64,000 nucleotides of DNA from Cotesia glomerata (GCF_020080835.1 NC_058160.1:26461152-26525151); one strand, 5' to 3'. Shown: positions 1 through 13,664, numbered from the stretch's first letter. Numbers and translations are program-made. Notes: generated by a model not told the origin, from the letters alone.

Positions 1-831
1 CTCTAATAACCAATGTAAGCGCTTAAGCAAATATTAAATTACAAACTAGATACTATTGCGGTGTACTAAATATACAATAATAATTTCTCGTTTACTCGAA
101 GAACAAACAATAACTCAAGAGCGAGTTTGGCCAGCCTAATGGTTCTAGCATATACATATAATCTAACTTCCGTTTTTATCCTCGGAAATTAACCAATTTA
201 GCTAAACCAAAGAAAAGCAGTAATGTAATTAAATGTAAACAGGAAATGTAACAATGAACATTTAATTAGATCGGTCAGGTCAATGTAAAATTAATAATGG
301 CATTGCTTATTATATGGAATATTCATTAGTGAGTGTAAATATGCAAAATGGCAGTTGATGGCCGAGCGAAGTCCAGCTGGAGTTCGAGTTCCAAGTCCAG
401 AGAGAATACCAGATACCGGGCAGGAACGAGTACCGTACTGAATACTAACATCCGAGTGCAGTTGAGTCCACACATGTAACAGAGAGCATAAGTCAAACAA
501 AGCCCCGGCAGTATTATACAGACTGGTATACTGGTATACACATTGCTCGTCATATTAAAGGACCACGAATTCGCCCACGCGTTCGCGTCATTGTGTGGTC
601 GGTTCGCTGCTGTATTATTAATGAAAATCAAATATTCCCATGTACAACTGTTCACCCTCGATGATATTCTCCATACTCGCACCGCCGATCCTTTTCAAAT
701 TAAAATTATATTAATAACTTATAAAATTAACCAATTAATTAACTCACCGCTAATTAATTTACTTTTTTTCCGTTCATTGTATTATGTCAGTTATTATTGG
801 AATTAATAATTGAAATTTTTTTATCCCGTAG
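1..831. other. intron of the PTB gene with a GC-richer block
   Basis: No coding exon of PTB is recognisable here. The first RRM2 residues that must precede the exon at 832 are absent, so the upstream exons lie outside the window. Bases 355-690 are clearly less AT-rich than the surroundings and hold short ORFs on both strands with no recognisable protein. They could be an alternative promoter or first exon, or a noncoding exon; nothing seen decides this. Confidence 0.4.
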
Positions 832-3800
832 ACTCTCGATGGACAAAACATCTACAACTCTTGCTGCACACTGCGCATCGACTTTAGCAAAATGCAGAGC
901 TTGAATGTCAAATACAATAATGACAAATCACGGGATTACACAAATCCGACGTTGCCGACTGGTGATCCAAATCTTGACGCCGCTTCTTTGGCACTTGGTG
1001 GTGAATTACTTCCTCAGCTTCTTCTCAGTGCTGGTACTCAACAGCGCGCTCGTTTACCTGGTAAGTACTTTTTTAAGATATTTTTTTAATTTTTTTTTTT
1101 TTTAGTTAATAAAACGTCCCACATCTTTCTCTTTTTCTATTTTTTTACTACATCTTTTTCTTTTTCTATTTTTTTTATTACATCTTTTTCTTTTTCTATT
1201 TTTTTATTACATCTTTTATAAAAAACATCTAAAATTATTAAAGTTTTTGCTGTAAATAAATTTTTTTCGTGGTTCCAAATTTTTTTTTATTCTTACAAAA
1301 TAAATTCAAAATTTTACAATGAAAAAAATTTTTTGTATTAAATTTAATATTTTAACAATTTGTCTCATTTTTTTAAAATTATTTTTTTACTTCCTCAAGG
1401 GTAAAAAAGCTCTCAAACTAAATTTTTATTGTTGCCACTAAGAATTAAATTTTTTAATTTACCTAAAAAAGATTGAAGTATTTAATTGCATAGTAAAGAC
1501 TCATAAAATAAAATGAAAATTTTTCTTAAAAGCTGAAAATTAAAATTCATCATCAATCTTAAAAAAATTACTCAAAACTCTAAAGAAAAAAAAAAATAAA
1601 TAACCCTTCATCTTCTTCTTAAAACTCTTACTCTTTTCTTACTTAAATTCTCATTGACGCTCACCAGCTGCTTAAGCATTTAATATTCGCGTCAATCAAT
1701 CAAGTGGGTTCTGTTTTATTAATGTAATCTCATGAATTACCTGAAGTAGAGTCAATTACAGGAGCTCCGAGCGTCCTTGCGTCGCCTTTTGCCGCAATGC
1801 ATGGACTCCCCTCGCCTCTAGGAGGCCCTTACGGTAATGGCGTGGCACCAGGTGCTGGACTCGCTGGTCTTGGCGGCTTCAGTCTCGGCGCGGGTGCTCT
1901 GGGTGTTCGTGTGCCCGGCAATCCCCAGATTTCCTCTGTCTTGCTCGTCACCAATCTTAATGAAGAGGTAAGTCCTTATTTATCACTCAGTTACATTCTT
2001 TTATTATTTTATCATCATAATTATCATCATTATCATCATCATTATAATCATCATAATTATAAATTCACTCCTCATTCCACTTCCCGTAAATTAACAATCA
2101 AATTTATGCTTCCGTCATTTTTGTCTAAAATTTTTCAACCCCCATTTTTTAATTTTTTTTTTTTTTTCAATCCATTTTAAAAATTTTTTTTTTAATACTC
2201 GAGCTAATTGGTATGTACATTACAATAAAAATTAAAATGTAGAAGCTCAAGTAGTAATTTTTAGTATTTTTTAAAAATATACTAGAGAATTAAAATTTCC
2301 TCTTCAAATAATAATAAAAAAATAAATAAATTACCAAAAAAGTAATACAAAGTTTAGTACGCTTTAAAATCAAAAGATTTTAGTGAACAATAAAAATTTG
2401 ACGGGGAAATCGATTCTTAGTGCACATGTAATCTTCGTAAATGCCCAGCATAGATTCGATATATAAATACACGCATTGAATAAATCACCTAGCCATCACA
2501 ATCCTATATAGATCCTCCGATTAATCGTAATGCCTCGGCATCCATCTCATGATGCCCGGTCATCATTTTTTTATTTTTCTATTTTCTCTTAAAATGTAAA
2601 AAAAAATAAAAAATAAATAAATAAAACCAACAATAACAAAATTCACAATCTAAATTTCATGCACACATTCAAATTTTTGTAATAAATGTTAAAAAAAATG
2701 CTCATAGTTAAATCGCGACCCAAATACCAAAAAGGCGTATTACAACAGCCAGATAAGGTTTTATGTCAAAAGGGCGTATAAAAAATTTTTTTTTCGCAAT
2801 TCAACTTAGAACTGCTCAAAACGTAAAGATTTGTCAAAAAAAATTTTTTAGTGTACTAATGCCAAAAGGGCATATCTCAAGACACACGCCCTTTTGGCTT
2901 TAGAAAAAGTTTAGCCTAAAGCCAAAAGGGCGTATAAAAAAACTCAATTTGTATAAAAAACTCAATAACCATGTTAAATATCGCAACTGTTTTTTTTCTT
3001 TTTCAATTAAAATTATAAACAGAATTCGTATTAAAATTGTAATAAGATAACAGACCCAGTTATTGACATTGGCCTAGTTGTTTGACACTTGCAATTTTAT
3101 TCTAATTAAAAAAATCAAATGTTTTCAAAAAACCAATTTTCTTAAAATTTATAATTCAAAAATTATATTTATTAATTCATTAGAGTCAATTTGTTTTTTT
3201 TTAATTAAAATAAAATTGCAAGTGTCAATAACTGGGTCTTTTACCTTAATAACCTTTGAAAATACCCATTGGTAATTTAATAATCAATATATATTTTCAA
3301 TTCTGCAGCAAAATTAGTAACATAAATCGCAATTCAAAGCAATCGGCAAAAAAAATTATGCGCCCTTTTGGCTTTAGGTCACTAAATTTTCAATGTCCTA
3401 AAGCTAAAAGGGCGTATAAGTTAAAACATACGTCTTTTTGGTTTTGGAAATTTATTTTTTTATTTTTAGACTTAAAAATAGTTAATAAAGCAATTAGTAA
3501 AAAAAAAAATTTATACGCCCTTTTGGCATTTGGGTTGCGAAATAATCAAATAGAAGATTTTAAATTTGAAATTACCGAGGATTTTTTTTAACATTTGTTA
3601 CAATTATTTAAAATATTCTGTACAAATAATAATTATTAAAAATAATTCTATAAAAGAACCGGGCATCACGATTTTTGCCGAAGTTATTACACATATCTCG
3701 CAGCTGCAACTTGTCACTATACTATACTTACTATGTGTACTACTATTCGTGAGTGCGTACAAATTTTATTATTATTTTTCCAATTATTTATCAGTTAAAT

Positions 3801-6800
3801 ATACATAAGTAAAATAATTAATAAATATTAAATAAAATAAATGATAAATAACAATTAAAATTTGTGCGCAATCACCACCCGTACTATTACATTGAATTCT
3901 ATGTACTCGCTGACTACTGACTGGACTCTGTCTGTTCTCTGTGTAGATGGTCACGCCTGACGCTCTCTTTACCCTGTTTGGTACGTCTCCACATTTATAT
4001 TATTAATTATATTACATTATTAATTATTATATTTAAACAACTCACTACTATGTAAAATCACCGCTGTCTCTATATTATTATATCAAAATAATTATAATTA
4101 TATAATAATAATAACATTATTACAAATTATTATTATTATAATTATAATTATCGAATGATAAATTAACGTGTATGCCAGTAAACAATTATGCGAATGAATT
4201 TACATTAAATAAAACGCATATATCAATATAGATTAAACTTATTCAAGTAAACAGCGTTAATTCAAAAATATACATTATTAATTATTATTAATTAATTAAT
4301 TAAATATAACTAAATATGAGAATAATTAATATATTTAAAATCTATATTCTTATCTTTTTATTAATTAATTATATTATTTATTTTATTCCACTAAATTTCC
4401 GTTATTTATTTTATTTTAAAATAATATATTAATTACAATATTCACTACAAATTCTTTTATCTATTTATCATTGCCATTATTTTTTATATATACATATATA
4501 TATATTTATATATATTTATTACATATATAACGTTCACAATCTTCTATTTCTCATTTATTATCTGAGATTCTTCACAGTGATTAATATATATCAATTATTC
4601 ATCCATTAATTATTTATTTATTAATTTCGTCGCCTTCACATTGACATAAGCTTTTGCTTTAATTATTTTTACAAGTAATTCCATAGGAAAATGCCATTAT
4701 TATTATTATCATCATTATATTTTTAATTATTATTATTTTTGAGGCACCTGATAATTTTATTATAATTTTCATGATTTTTTCAATTTATTTATTTATAAAT
4801 TTTATTTTTATTGCTAACCAACTTAGCCGGGTGCCTTTTGCATGATCTAGACCACGGTCCGATCGTACCCCGATATTCTCATATAAATTTTTTTTTGTAA
4901 ATTAAAATCAAAATTAGTTTCCATAAATATTAGATTTTTTATGATAAAAATATTGATTGATATTCAATGAATTAATTTTTTTATTTTAATTTTTTATTAA
5001 TTGAAAAAAATATTACGTATAGGCGTTTATGGGGATGTACAACGTGTGAAGATTCTTTACAACAAAAAAGACTCAGCCCTTATCCAGATGGCCGAGCCTC
5101 ATCAAGGACATTTAGGTAATTAATATTTTTTAATTTTTATTAAATTAATAAATTAATTGTAACTAGCAACCTTGCAGTCACTAAGTGACTGCCGTGACTT
5201 GTGAACTATAAATAAATAAAATTTTGCTTTATTAAATAATGAATTTTGTTAAATTGCACTATACTATCTTAACTATTGACTTTTTTTAAGATATAAGCTC
5301 ATCCCGATGTTATACTCATCAAGAGCTTTCATTTGAGTACCCACATGCATTTTCATATATTTTTCATATATACATAAATATATATATATATATAATATAT
5401 ATAAATATATGAAAAAATTGATGTGGATACTCAAATGAAAGGTTTCAATGAGTATAATGTCAGGGTGAGCTTATATTTTTAAAAATATCAATAGTTCACA
5501 AGATACAAGGTAGTTTCTTAATTATGTTGAATTGCACTGTACTTTCTTAACTATTGACATTTTTAAAGATATAAGCTCATCCCGATTTTATACTCATCAA
5601 GAGCTTTCATTTGAGTACCCACATGCATTTTTGATATATTTTTCATATATACATATATATAATATATATAAATATATAAAATATATGGAAAATTGATGTG
5701 GGTACTCAAATGAAAGGTCTTGATGAGTGTAATGTCGGGGTGAGCTTATATCTTTAAAAATGTCAATAGTTCACAAGATACAAGGTCATTTCTTAATTAT
5801 GTATCTAGAGATAGAGCATTTTCGAATGCAGTCTAAATATTTATCATAATAAATTAATTATCGGTGAGAATGATATGAAACCTTGAAAAGGCATAAATTC
5901 AAGTCAAGACTTTTGCAATGACACTAAATTTCACTGAAAAAACCGATTTAATCATATGACTGTCTATATAGATTACTAAATATTAATTAAAATTTCAGCA
6001 ATGACTCACATGGACAAACTAAAAGTCTTTGGAAAACAAATCAGAGTGATGGTGAGCAAACACCAGACTGTCCAATTACCGAAGGAGGGACAACCAGATG
6101 CGGGTTTAACTAAAGACTACACCAACAGTCCTCTTCACCGATTCAAAAAGCCTGGCTCGAAAAACTACCAAAATATCTACCCACCAAGTGCGACCCTGCA
6201 TTTATCAAACATTCCGTACGTATTAACGAAATTAAATTTTTTTTTAATTAAAAAATTAATTAATTAATTTAATTCAAAGCAGCTTATTGTTGAAATTGAT
6301 TAAAATAGAGCAAAAAAAAAATCATTTAATTAAAGATAATAATAAATTATACTAATTGATTATTTGTAAAAATCCAGGGCGACTGTAACAGAAGACGAGA
6401 TAAAGGATGCATTTACGTCGAACGGCTTCACAGTCAAAGCATTTAAATTCTTCCCTAAGGACAGAAAAATGGCCCTTATTCAGATGCCTAGTATGGATGA
6501 CGCAGTAGCAGCTCTCATTGTAAGTCTCTTTAATAAAATTAAATTACATTGAATTTAAAATAAGGTAAAGTACCCAGTAGTTGAACAGGTTTCAAAGTAA
6601 AATTTATTTGACCCTACTTTTAATATATAAAGATGTAATTATTAGTTCAAATTAGTGATTTTCATGAAAATATAAACAATTTTGAATTGATTGAAGCGCA
6701 AAATAACGCAGATAATTGATTATTTATATTTTGACAACGTTTTTAAAATAGACTATGAAAGGAGTAGTAGTTGAACAATCAATTCTGACAAGCCGCAGTA

Positions 6801-8157
6801 GTTGAACTAATAAAATATATGACAATAGGCACAGCAAAAATTTCCAACGTTTTATTGAAATATCAAAAGAAATATAACATATTATTGAATAATATTAAAA
6901 ATAATAATGTGAATATTTAATATGTTCATTCAAAAATGAGAAATATTTGTATCTAATTTTTTAATTACATTTTTTATAAATAATTTTTAACTACACTAAT
7001 TTTTAGTCATAAAACTTATTTAATTTGCAGTAATTAATACAAATTATAATGCTGATCACTATAGTGCTATTAAAATTATACCGCCCCAGCCTGTTCAAGT
7101 TCTGGGTACCGTTTTGAAAATTGGGAGGTATAGTTGAACGCTAAAATTTAATATAAAAATGATAGTTTATGCCTTTGCAAAAAATATTGTATTGTATTGT
7201 ATTGTGTTTATTATTATGCCAAGGCAATTAGCCGAATAGCAAGAAATTTTACATAGTTGTGTTTACAATAATAGCATACAAAGTTAATTTAATTAATTTT
7301 TACATAACATAAGTGCAGATATGATAAATTATAAACTACATTACATGTTTTCGGTGTAATTTATTTGACTACATAAATTTAATAACAAACTTAAAGTTTA
7401 ATGAATTTTGGATCTAACTAAGATAATTGCACAGATTTAATAATTTGTAATATAAAATATCAAATAATGACTAGGCAAACAAATTTAGAATAAAGAAGCT
7501 ACTGAAAATCCAGTTCAAGTAGATAATCGCAAATCTTTACTTTAAATACTTCTAAACTACTAGCATTTACAATTTCTGCAGTCAGATTTTGCCATAGTCG
7601 TATTGCAGTGACTACAAAAGAATTTTCTAAAGCAAAAGTAGAATATTTTGGTAGTTCAAAATTTACATTATTCATTTTTCTCGTCTATAAATGTGCATTA
7701 TTTAGAAAAGACTATTTCATTGGGTGTTACAATTTTTTTTTTACTTAAAATGATGATATACCTTTTTTTTACTGATTGTTCGGTTTACGGTTTAGTACCT
7801 TTTTCATGAAAAAATGGCATCTATCGGCTATTATCGACATGTCAACTTTTAAGTTAATAAAAATATAATTGTTTTGATTTATCATTGAAAAAACTTACAG
7901 AAATTAATTACTGTATCATTGAGTAATTATAACATGTGCATATTACTCATGATAAATATACGGATTTTGTAATACATTTTGAAAAGTCTGTTCAAGTACT
8001 GGTTCCATTTTTATAAGTGTTCAAATACTGGGTACTTTATTTTAGAATGATTGAAAAAGAAGCTAAAGATTTGAAACTTTTATTACAGAAAATGCACAAC
8101 TATCAATTGAGTGAGTCCAACCACCTGCGAGTTTCATTTTCAAAAAGCAACATCTAA
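832..8157 (+). CDS. heph: polypyrimidine tract-binding protein (hephaestus/PTBP), 3' part
   Basis: Nuclear RNA-binding splicing regulator that binds CU-rich RNA through four RRMs. Exons, all with GT..AG borders and consistent phase: 832-1060, 1762-1967, 3947-3980, 5023-5115, 5999-6215, 6378-6519, 8089-8157 (TAA). Together they give 329 residues. The first exon holds the end of RRM2 (LDGQNIYNSCCTLRIDFSK, then NVKYNNDKSRDYT). Exon 2 is an Ala/Gly-rich linker ending in the RRM3 strand SVLLVTNLN. Exons 3-5 complete RRM3 (VYGDVQRVKILYNKK; DSALIQMAE). Exons 5-7 hold the linker SPLHRFKKPGSKN and RRM4 (ATLHLSNIP; RKMALIQMP; LRVSFSKSNI at the C-terminus). The match to animal PTB is strong throughout. 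The 5' end lies outside the window. The 34-nt exon suggests self-regulated splicing. Confidence 0.96.
2712..3546. repeat. large palindromic element in a PTB intron
   Basis: The outer arms are inverted copies: the left has CGACCCAAATACCAAAAAGG and the right ends in its near complement, CTTTTGGCATTTGGGTTGCG. The block CGCCCTTTTGGCTTTA and its reverse occur several times between them. A second inverted pair, GACCCAGTTATTGACA and TGTCAATAACTGGGTC, lies inside at 3053-3240 and looks like a nested element. No coding capacity is seen. Confidence 0.75.
3921..3980 (+). promoter_or_regulatory. candidate autoregulated 34-nt PTB exon with pyrimidine-rich 3' splice site
   Basis: The exon at 3947-3980 is 34 nt and encodes MVTPDALFTLF plus one base, the start of RRM3. 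It is preceded by a CU-rich tract (GACTCTGTCTGTTCTCTGTG then TAG). The vertebrate PTBP1 exon 11 and PTBP2 exon 10 are also 34 nt, cover the same protein segment, and are skipped under PTB control to cause nonsense-mediated decay. Joining exon 2 directly to exon 4 here gives an in-frame TGA at 5047-5049, more than 50 nt before the next junction. Confidence 0.65.
5162..5972 (+). repeat. interspersed repeat 'CTAGCAACC', copy A
   Basis: Starts CTAGCAACCTTGCAGTCACT and contains two tandem hairpin modules. In each, AGCTTTCATTTGAGTACCCA on one arm faces its inverted copy across an AT microsatellite. The 3' part is a block with CCTTGAAAAGGCATAAATTC. Two more copies lie at 21555-22617 (-) and 49739-50630 (+). 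Copy A ends about 25 bases before the 3' splice site of PTB exon 5999, so it may supply the branch-point region of that intron. Confidence 0.8.
7180..7692 (-). mobile_element. 3'-end relic of a non-LTR retrotransposon
   Basis: On the minus strand 7504-7680 reads as an open stretch with the C-terminal signature of LINE-type ORF2 proteins: NVNFELPKYSTFALENSFVV followed by AIRLWQNLTAEIVNASSLEV. The family pattern is 'YST..xxSFxVxAIRLWNSLP.EI.NA.S...FK'. Toward the 3' end (lower coordinates) it becomes noncoding and finishes in an (ACAAT)n tail, seen as ATTGTATTGT at 7195-7210. This is typical of a 5'-truncated insertion. It lies antisense in the last PTB intron. The clade cannot be assigned from this fragment. 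Confidence 0.75.
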
Positions 8158-9895
8158 CAAGAGAGACCTTACATCGAGTCGCAGTGGTTCCAGCCATACG
8201 CTCTTGTTCACTATTGGACCCACTCTACCCTCTATGACTGATAGATCCACCGACTCCACAATCGCTCCGATAATGGACTACCATTCACCCAAGCACACTA
8301 CATACTACTGCTAGATACTGCTATACTTTACCCATCGAACTTAACAGCCAGCTCGCTATCATTCGTCAACGTCCTTCAGCAGCAACACTTGACAATCAAA
8401 GTCTAAGGGAATGAGTATCAGGACTTCGGTCAACTTGTCACATTCCTATTAAACAAACGCTATCAGTTATTACAATTATTTTATCTGATAATTAATTATT
8501 TTTAGTTATTATTATTAATACTAATATTAATATTAATTTAGATTTTAAAAGCTAATCATGTGAGACTTGATAATAATTAAGAATAAGAGTGTCTTTGCGT
8601 TACTAAAGTATACCGATAATAGTTGATCATGATAAAAATTACCGTCGGATTTAATAAAAAAATAACTTATTGTATTGTCTGAGCTCAAGGTTCCCGATTT
8701 TAAATAGTATTGCGATTGTCTATGTCTGGTTTTTCTAAACAGAAAATTTAACAAAACTAATTAATTATTTGTGAAAGTTTGTTGACCCGAGATTAAACAT
8801 TTAAATCTCAGTTACGACCTAGATATAGACTTAGAGACTAAACTATTACTATTATTTAGAGTTACGGATTATCAGCGTCTATTATTACATTACAAACTCG
8901 ATAAAATGGATCTGAAGACTTTAACGATTGAAATGAGCGCTGGGTTGCTGATATATTATTGATAAATAGCAGTTTTATTAACTCTTGTACAGAATCCACG
9001 TATCGTAAGATATTTAACAAATAAGCCGGCCGCGTTAGCGTCCACTTGCTGGTGATTCATATTATTATTATTAATTATTATCATTATTAGCGCGTAAGAA
9101 TTTTTAAGATAAGACAAGATCTCTTGCATCAATATTAATTTTATTTACAAACATTCTTACGGCTTCCCGGTGCTACGTCGGTTTAATATATAATTATTCC
9201 TGTTACTCTCCGCGCCGCCAATACAAGAATGTTTGCTGGAAAAAAATGAAAAAATAAAAAAAAAAAAAAAAGATGATTAATAGCAAGAGATGTGACATTA
9301 ATTTAAAGAATGATGAAAAGAAATGTCTGGTTAATAGTTTAGGTATCCAGTATTTACCTGGTCGGTCATCGCCGCATCTTGACAGCAGTTAAATGATCTT
9401 TAATGTAACGTGATACTGAAAATAGCAGATCTGATAATTTATTTATATTTTTTTATTAGTAAAAATTAAAAAAAATGCAGATTATACCTAAAAAATTTGC
9501 ATTTTTTAGATAATTTTTACGGTAATACTTATATATCTAAAATTATTGGACTTAAATAAATTAAATAATTAAATAAATAAATTAAATCAGAACTTCTTCA
9601 GACGGCTATTTTTAGTATCACAAACCCGATTAAAAAATGAGCTGAAATACGCAAGACAATCGTGCTGTGTTTTTTTTGGGAACCAGCATATCAGATGTAC
9701 AAAAAAAATGTAATGAACTATTAATTATTTTATAAAAGTGATAATTATTTTTTGTCAAAGTTATATTGTATAAATAAATTTGATAAAACGGCTGTCAACT
9801 ATGCGCGCGATCCAGGCTGATTTTAAACAAACAAACAAGTATAGATCCACACATATTTATATATTTATTAATAATTAATATGTGTGTATGTATTA

Positions 9896-10502
9896 GGGTG
9901 GCGCAAAAAACCGCCTATTTTTTTTTTTTTTTTTTTTAGTCGAGTAAAAAAATGTTGGTTTTTGATGTTTTAAGAGCTCTCTCCAAAGGACAGCTTAAAA
10001 AAAATTTTTTAAAAGGTCGCTCCAAAAATTTTTTTAAATGTCAAAAATCGATTTTTTTTTTTTTTTTTTTAATTTTTTTTCTCATTACGTCATAATTTTA
10101 TAGACAAAAAAAAAAGGTTTTCCTGAAAATTTCAGTTCAAAATGTGAATTTTATAAGGTCGCTCATAATTTTTTTTTAATTTATTAGTGACTATTTAATT
10201 GGAATAGCATTTTTTGACTCTGAAATTTAATAAAATTATGAGCGACCTTTCAAAATTTAAATTTTGAATTGAAACTTTCAGGAACTTATTTTTTTTTTGG
10301 TTTATAAAATTATGACGTAACGAGAAAAAAAAATAGAAAAAAAAAAAATTTTGATTTTTAAAATTTAAAAAAATTTGGAGCGACCTCTTAAAAATTTTTC
10401 TTTAAGCTGTTCTTTGGAGAGGGCTCTTAAAACATAAAAAACTGACAATTTTTCACTCGAAACTTAAAAAAAAAAAAATAGTCGGTTTTTTTTGCGCCAC
10501 CC
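9896..10502. mobile_element. 607-bp palindromic element with GGGTGGCGCAAAAAA termini
   Basis: Begins GGGTGGCGCAAAAAACCG and ends with its inverted copy, TTTTTTGCGCCACCC. TA lies on both sides (9894-9895 and 10503-10504), consistent with a TA target duplication. Internal blocks such as TTAAGAGCTCTCTCCAAAGG and GAGCGACC are also repeated in inverted order, so the whole element can fold on itself. It has no coding potential and is best described as a non-autonomous TA-inserting element. Confidence 0.85.
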
Positions 10503-13407
10503 TAGTATGTATGTCTAGTTTTTAAATTATTTTAAACTTTTGCATTGAACAAGTATTACACGCACACGATCGCCGATACATCCACACATTATGTTATACA
10601 TTTATTTTATTGTTAGATTAGGTCTTATTTTTTTTTTATTTCTTATTTGTTATGGATTATTGATAGCGTATAATTGTAAGGATAATGATGATGAGGATCG
10701 TTTAACATATCGCCGTTTCATATATTTGAGTATATAAATATAAATATAAATATTAACATTATTAGTAATAATAATAAAATAAGAACAGAACAATGTAATG
10801 TATTAAATAGAAACAGACAAAACGGGTTATGACAGACAAAGATTGAGGGATTTTTATTTAAGCTCATGCTAAGTATAATTAATAATTATCATTGCCTGTG
10901 AGATTTATTGTATTAATTCCCGGTACGGATTTATATTAATGTGAAAATTGTCTTCCATCGGCAACTCGATCGTTCACCTCAACATTTAAATAATTAATAA
11001 TTATTAAAGCTATTATTACAATAATATAAATTGATAAGTTTAATTAACCTTCAGTCTTTGTTTTGGTAAATACCCGTAATACTTTTTGATTGGTTATTAT
11101 TATTATCATAATTAATAATTGATTAATAAAAGCGCGGTAATTGAAAATCATTTAAATCAATGTTATATATTGATGTAAGATAATAAATAAAATAAAAGCA
11201 GTAGATGATACGATAGCTGAAATAAATAATAAAATAAAATGGTTAGTTTGCAGATATGTAGTGTTATAAAGACAGGCCCAAAAGTATATAAAGTAAATCA
11301 TGGTATGATAAATATATATTAAAAAAAATAAAATAAATGAAAAAATATAAATATATATTTAAAATAAGAAAAAAATACCAGCGAAATAGCAATGAGCTGG
11401 TGTTGTATTTTATTATCAGCTGGCCTGGCGGAATATAAATTATTCATTTTATTTTTTATTTACTATTTTTGCCCCTCGAAATCAAACTCTCGAATAATTA
11501 TTGAAACTATCAATTTATAGTGAGTTTTAAAAGTTGATTAAATGAAGATAATTAAAGGATTAAGAATGAAATGATATTATGAAAAAAAAATAATAAAATA
11601 ATGATAATGATAAATTACAAAAACAAATAAAAGTATTGATGTTTAAAGTAATATTGATTAATGAATTATTAAATTTTAAAGTTACAAGTTACGTGATGTC
11701 GTATTCGACGGTTATTGTTTTACATGTAAACGGAAGGACTCGATTTATTGTCAAGTTTATTATTAATTTTTAATTATTATTAATCCAAGTATTTTGTGAC
11801 TACTTTAGTTAACTTTTTATTATTATTTTTTATACAATAAGTAAACTTGTGTACATTTTTATCTGATGCATATTTTGAAGTCAATTACATTTTATTACTG
11901 TGTTAAAAAACAAAAAATATGGATAAATTGCGTGTTAATCTAGAGTTAAAATACCAGATCGTGTTATAAAAAATTTTTACAATTTTTATATAAATTAAAT
12001 TCAGCATATTAATCATTTTCTTCCGACAATTTTTGTTCCAGTATTTTTATACTCATTTTTTCAATTTAATTTTTTTCCATTCAACAATTTAATTTTTTCA
12101 TAACTGTTTTAATATATTTAATAAAAAATTTTATGACACGATCTGTTAGTTAAAATTAAATAAGCGAGTGCCGGCCCCGGACAGTTAGTATTTTGTGCCA
12201 AACTAGGCTTAACCATAAAAAAAAAAAATAAATATTTAACAGATAAATAATTAAACGTTATAAAAGGCCAACTCAGCGAACTAAAAACTGTTAGCAAAGA
12301 AAAAATAAAACTCAATTGAAAATATATGTATTTGTATAACTGACCAATATATAAAAAAAATAATAATAATGATACTAAATACTAAATATAATAAATATGC
12401 ATTTAATTAATAAATAAATAAATAAAATAAAATAACAGCCGGCATGAGCGAACGGGGCCAGTTTGAACCTATGAATCTGTATTAAGAATCTCCAGTAACT
12501 GTTTTAGATAAATAATTGTCGATAAATGGCAAGTTGATAATTAGATTTCCGCAAATAAAACAAATATACTATTTAAAAAAAAAAAAAAAAAAAAAATGAC
12601 ACGCAAAAACAAAAATAATTATAGCACGCGCACAAGTAATTATAGTATTAACGATTGTAGACAGCGATTACAATTATAATTATAATTTATAGCTATTAAT
12701 TTTTAAATTAAGATAACATTTTTTAATGCATTTTATTGCCAGAATTATTGTAACTGCTTATGTTTATTTTATTTAACTTTTTTAATACCTACTTTATTTT
12801 AAACCATTTTTAATAATACTTTTTACCGTCTGTTTTATTTTATTTTATTTTACTTTATACTTTAGTATTAATATTCATTTTTTTGTTCCACCTCTGGTGC
12901 ACTTTCATGCTTATTTATATTATAAATTTAATGACAATTAAGTTTTTTATTTTCGGTGCTTCCTGTCACGCTCTCAAATCCTCGATAAATTCCTCCAAAT
13001 AAATTCCTTCCTCCATTTTTATAAATATATTTATTTATTACCAATATTTTATATTTTATTTATAAATATACTACAGAAGTTACTTTAGTTAACAACAACA
13101 GGGTGACTCGAAGTTCTTCCGTTTTTTTTTAAATAATTTTAATAAATTAAAAACAATTATAAATAATTAACTGGTTATAAAACGCAAAATATCGTGTATA
13201 AATTTATTAGCTGGATTGAGGGGGGCCGAGGTGAGACTGGATTAGCCAGCACTCGCTAAGTGGTGTTACAAAAAAATATAAAATATAATATATTTAGGTG
13301 GAAGAATTTTAAATGTATCAGCCGTGAATTAATCGTACTTATTAGTGAATACAAATTATAAATAAAAAAAAAAATGAGTGTTTCTGATAGAAAAAAAAAA
13401 ACGCGTA

Positions 13408-13664
13408 CACGGAAAGAACAGGATGACACTGGATATCATCCCAGATTATACTGAGTGTAATTTCAGATAGTAGCTAGTATAATCCAGATTACAATGAGTA
13501 TAATCCAGATTACAATGAGTATAATCCAGATTATAATGAGTATAATCCAGATATCACGCAGTATAATCTCGATTTTTCTAGTTACTATCTGAAATTTTTT
13601 TTCACCACAGATATCACTGAGTATAATCTGGGATGATATCCAGTGGCATCTTGTTCTTCCCGTG
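13408..13664. mobile_element. 257-bp palindromic element with CACGGAAAGAACA termini
   Basis: The left end CACGGAAAGAACAGGATG and the right end CTTGTTCTTCCCGTG are inverted, each flanked by TA (13406-13407 and 13665-13666). Inside, GATATCATCCCAGATTATAC faces its near complement, and the centre holds four tandem units of ATGAGTATAATCCAGATTAC type. Noncoding. Confidence 0.85.

Noticed and set aside
2160..2330. Coding continuation of the PTB frame beyond 1967
   Set aside because: The frame runs into His/Tyr and Phe runs after a clear GTAAGT donor; protein similarity resumes at 3947.
13480..13560. CRISPR-like short regular repeats
   Set aside because: The four ATGAGTATAATCCAGATTAC units are the core of a palindromic element in an animal genome, with no spacers.
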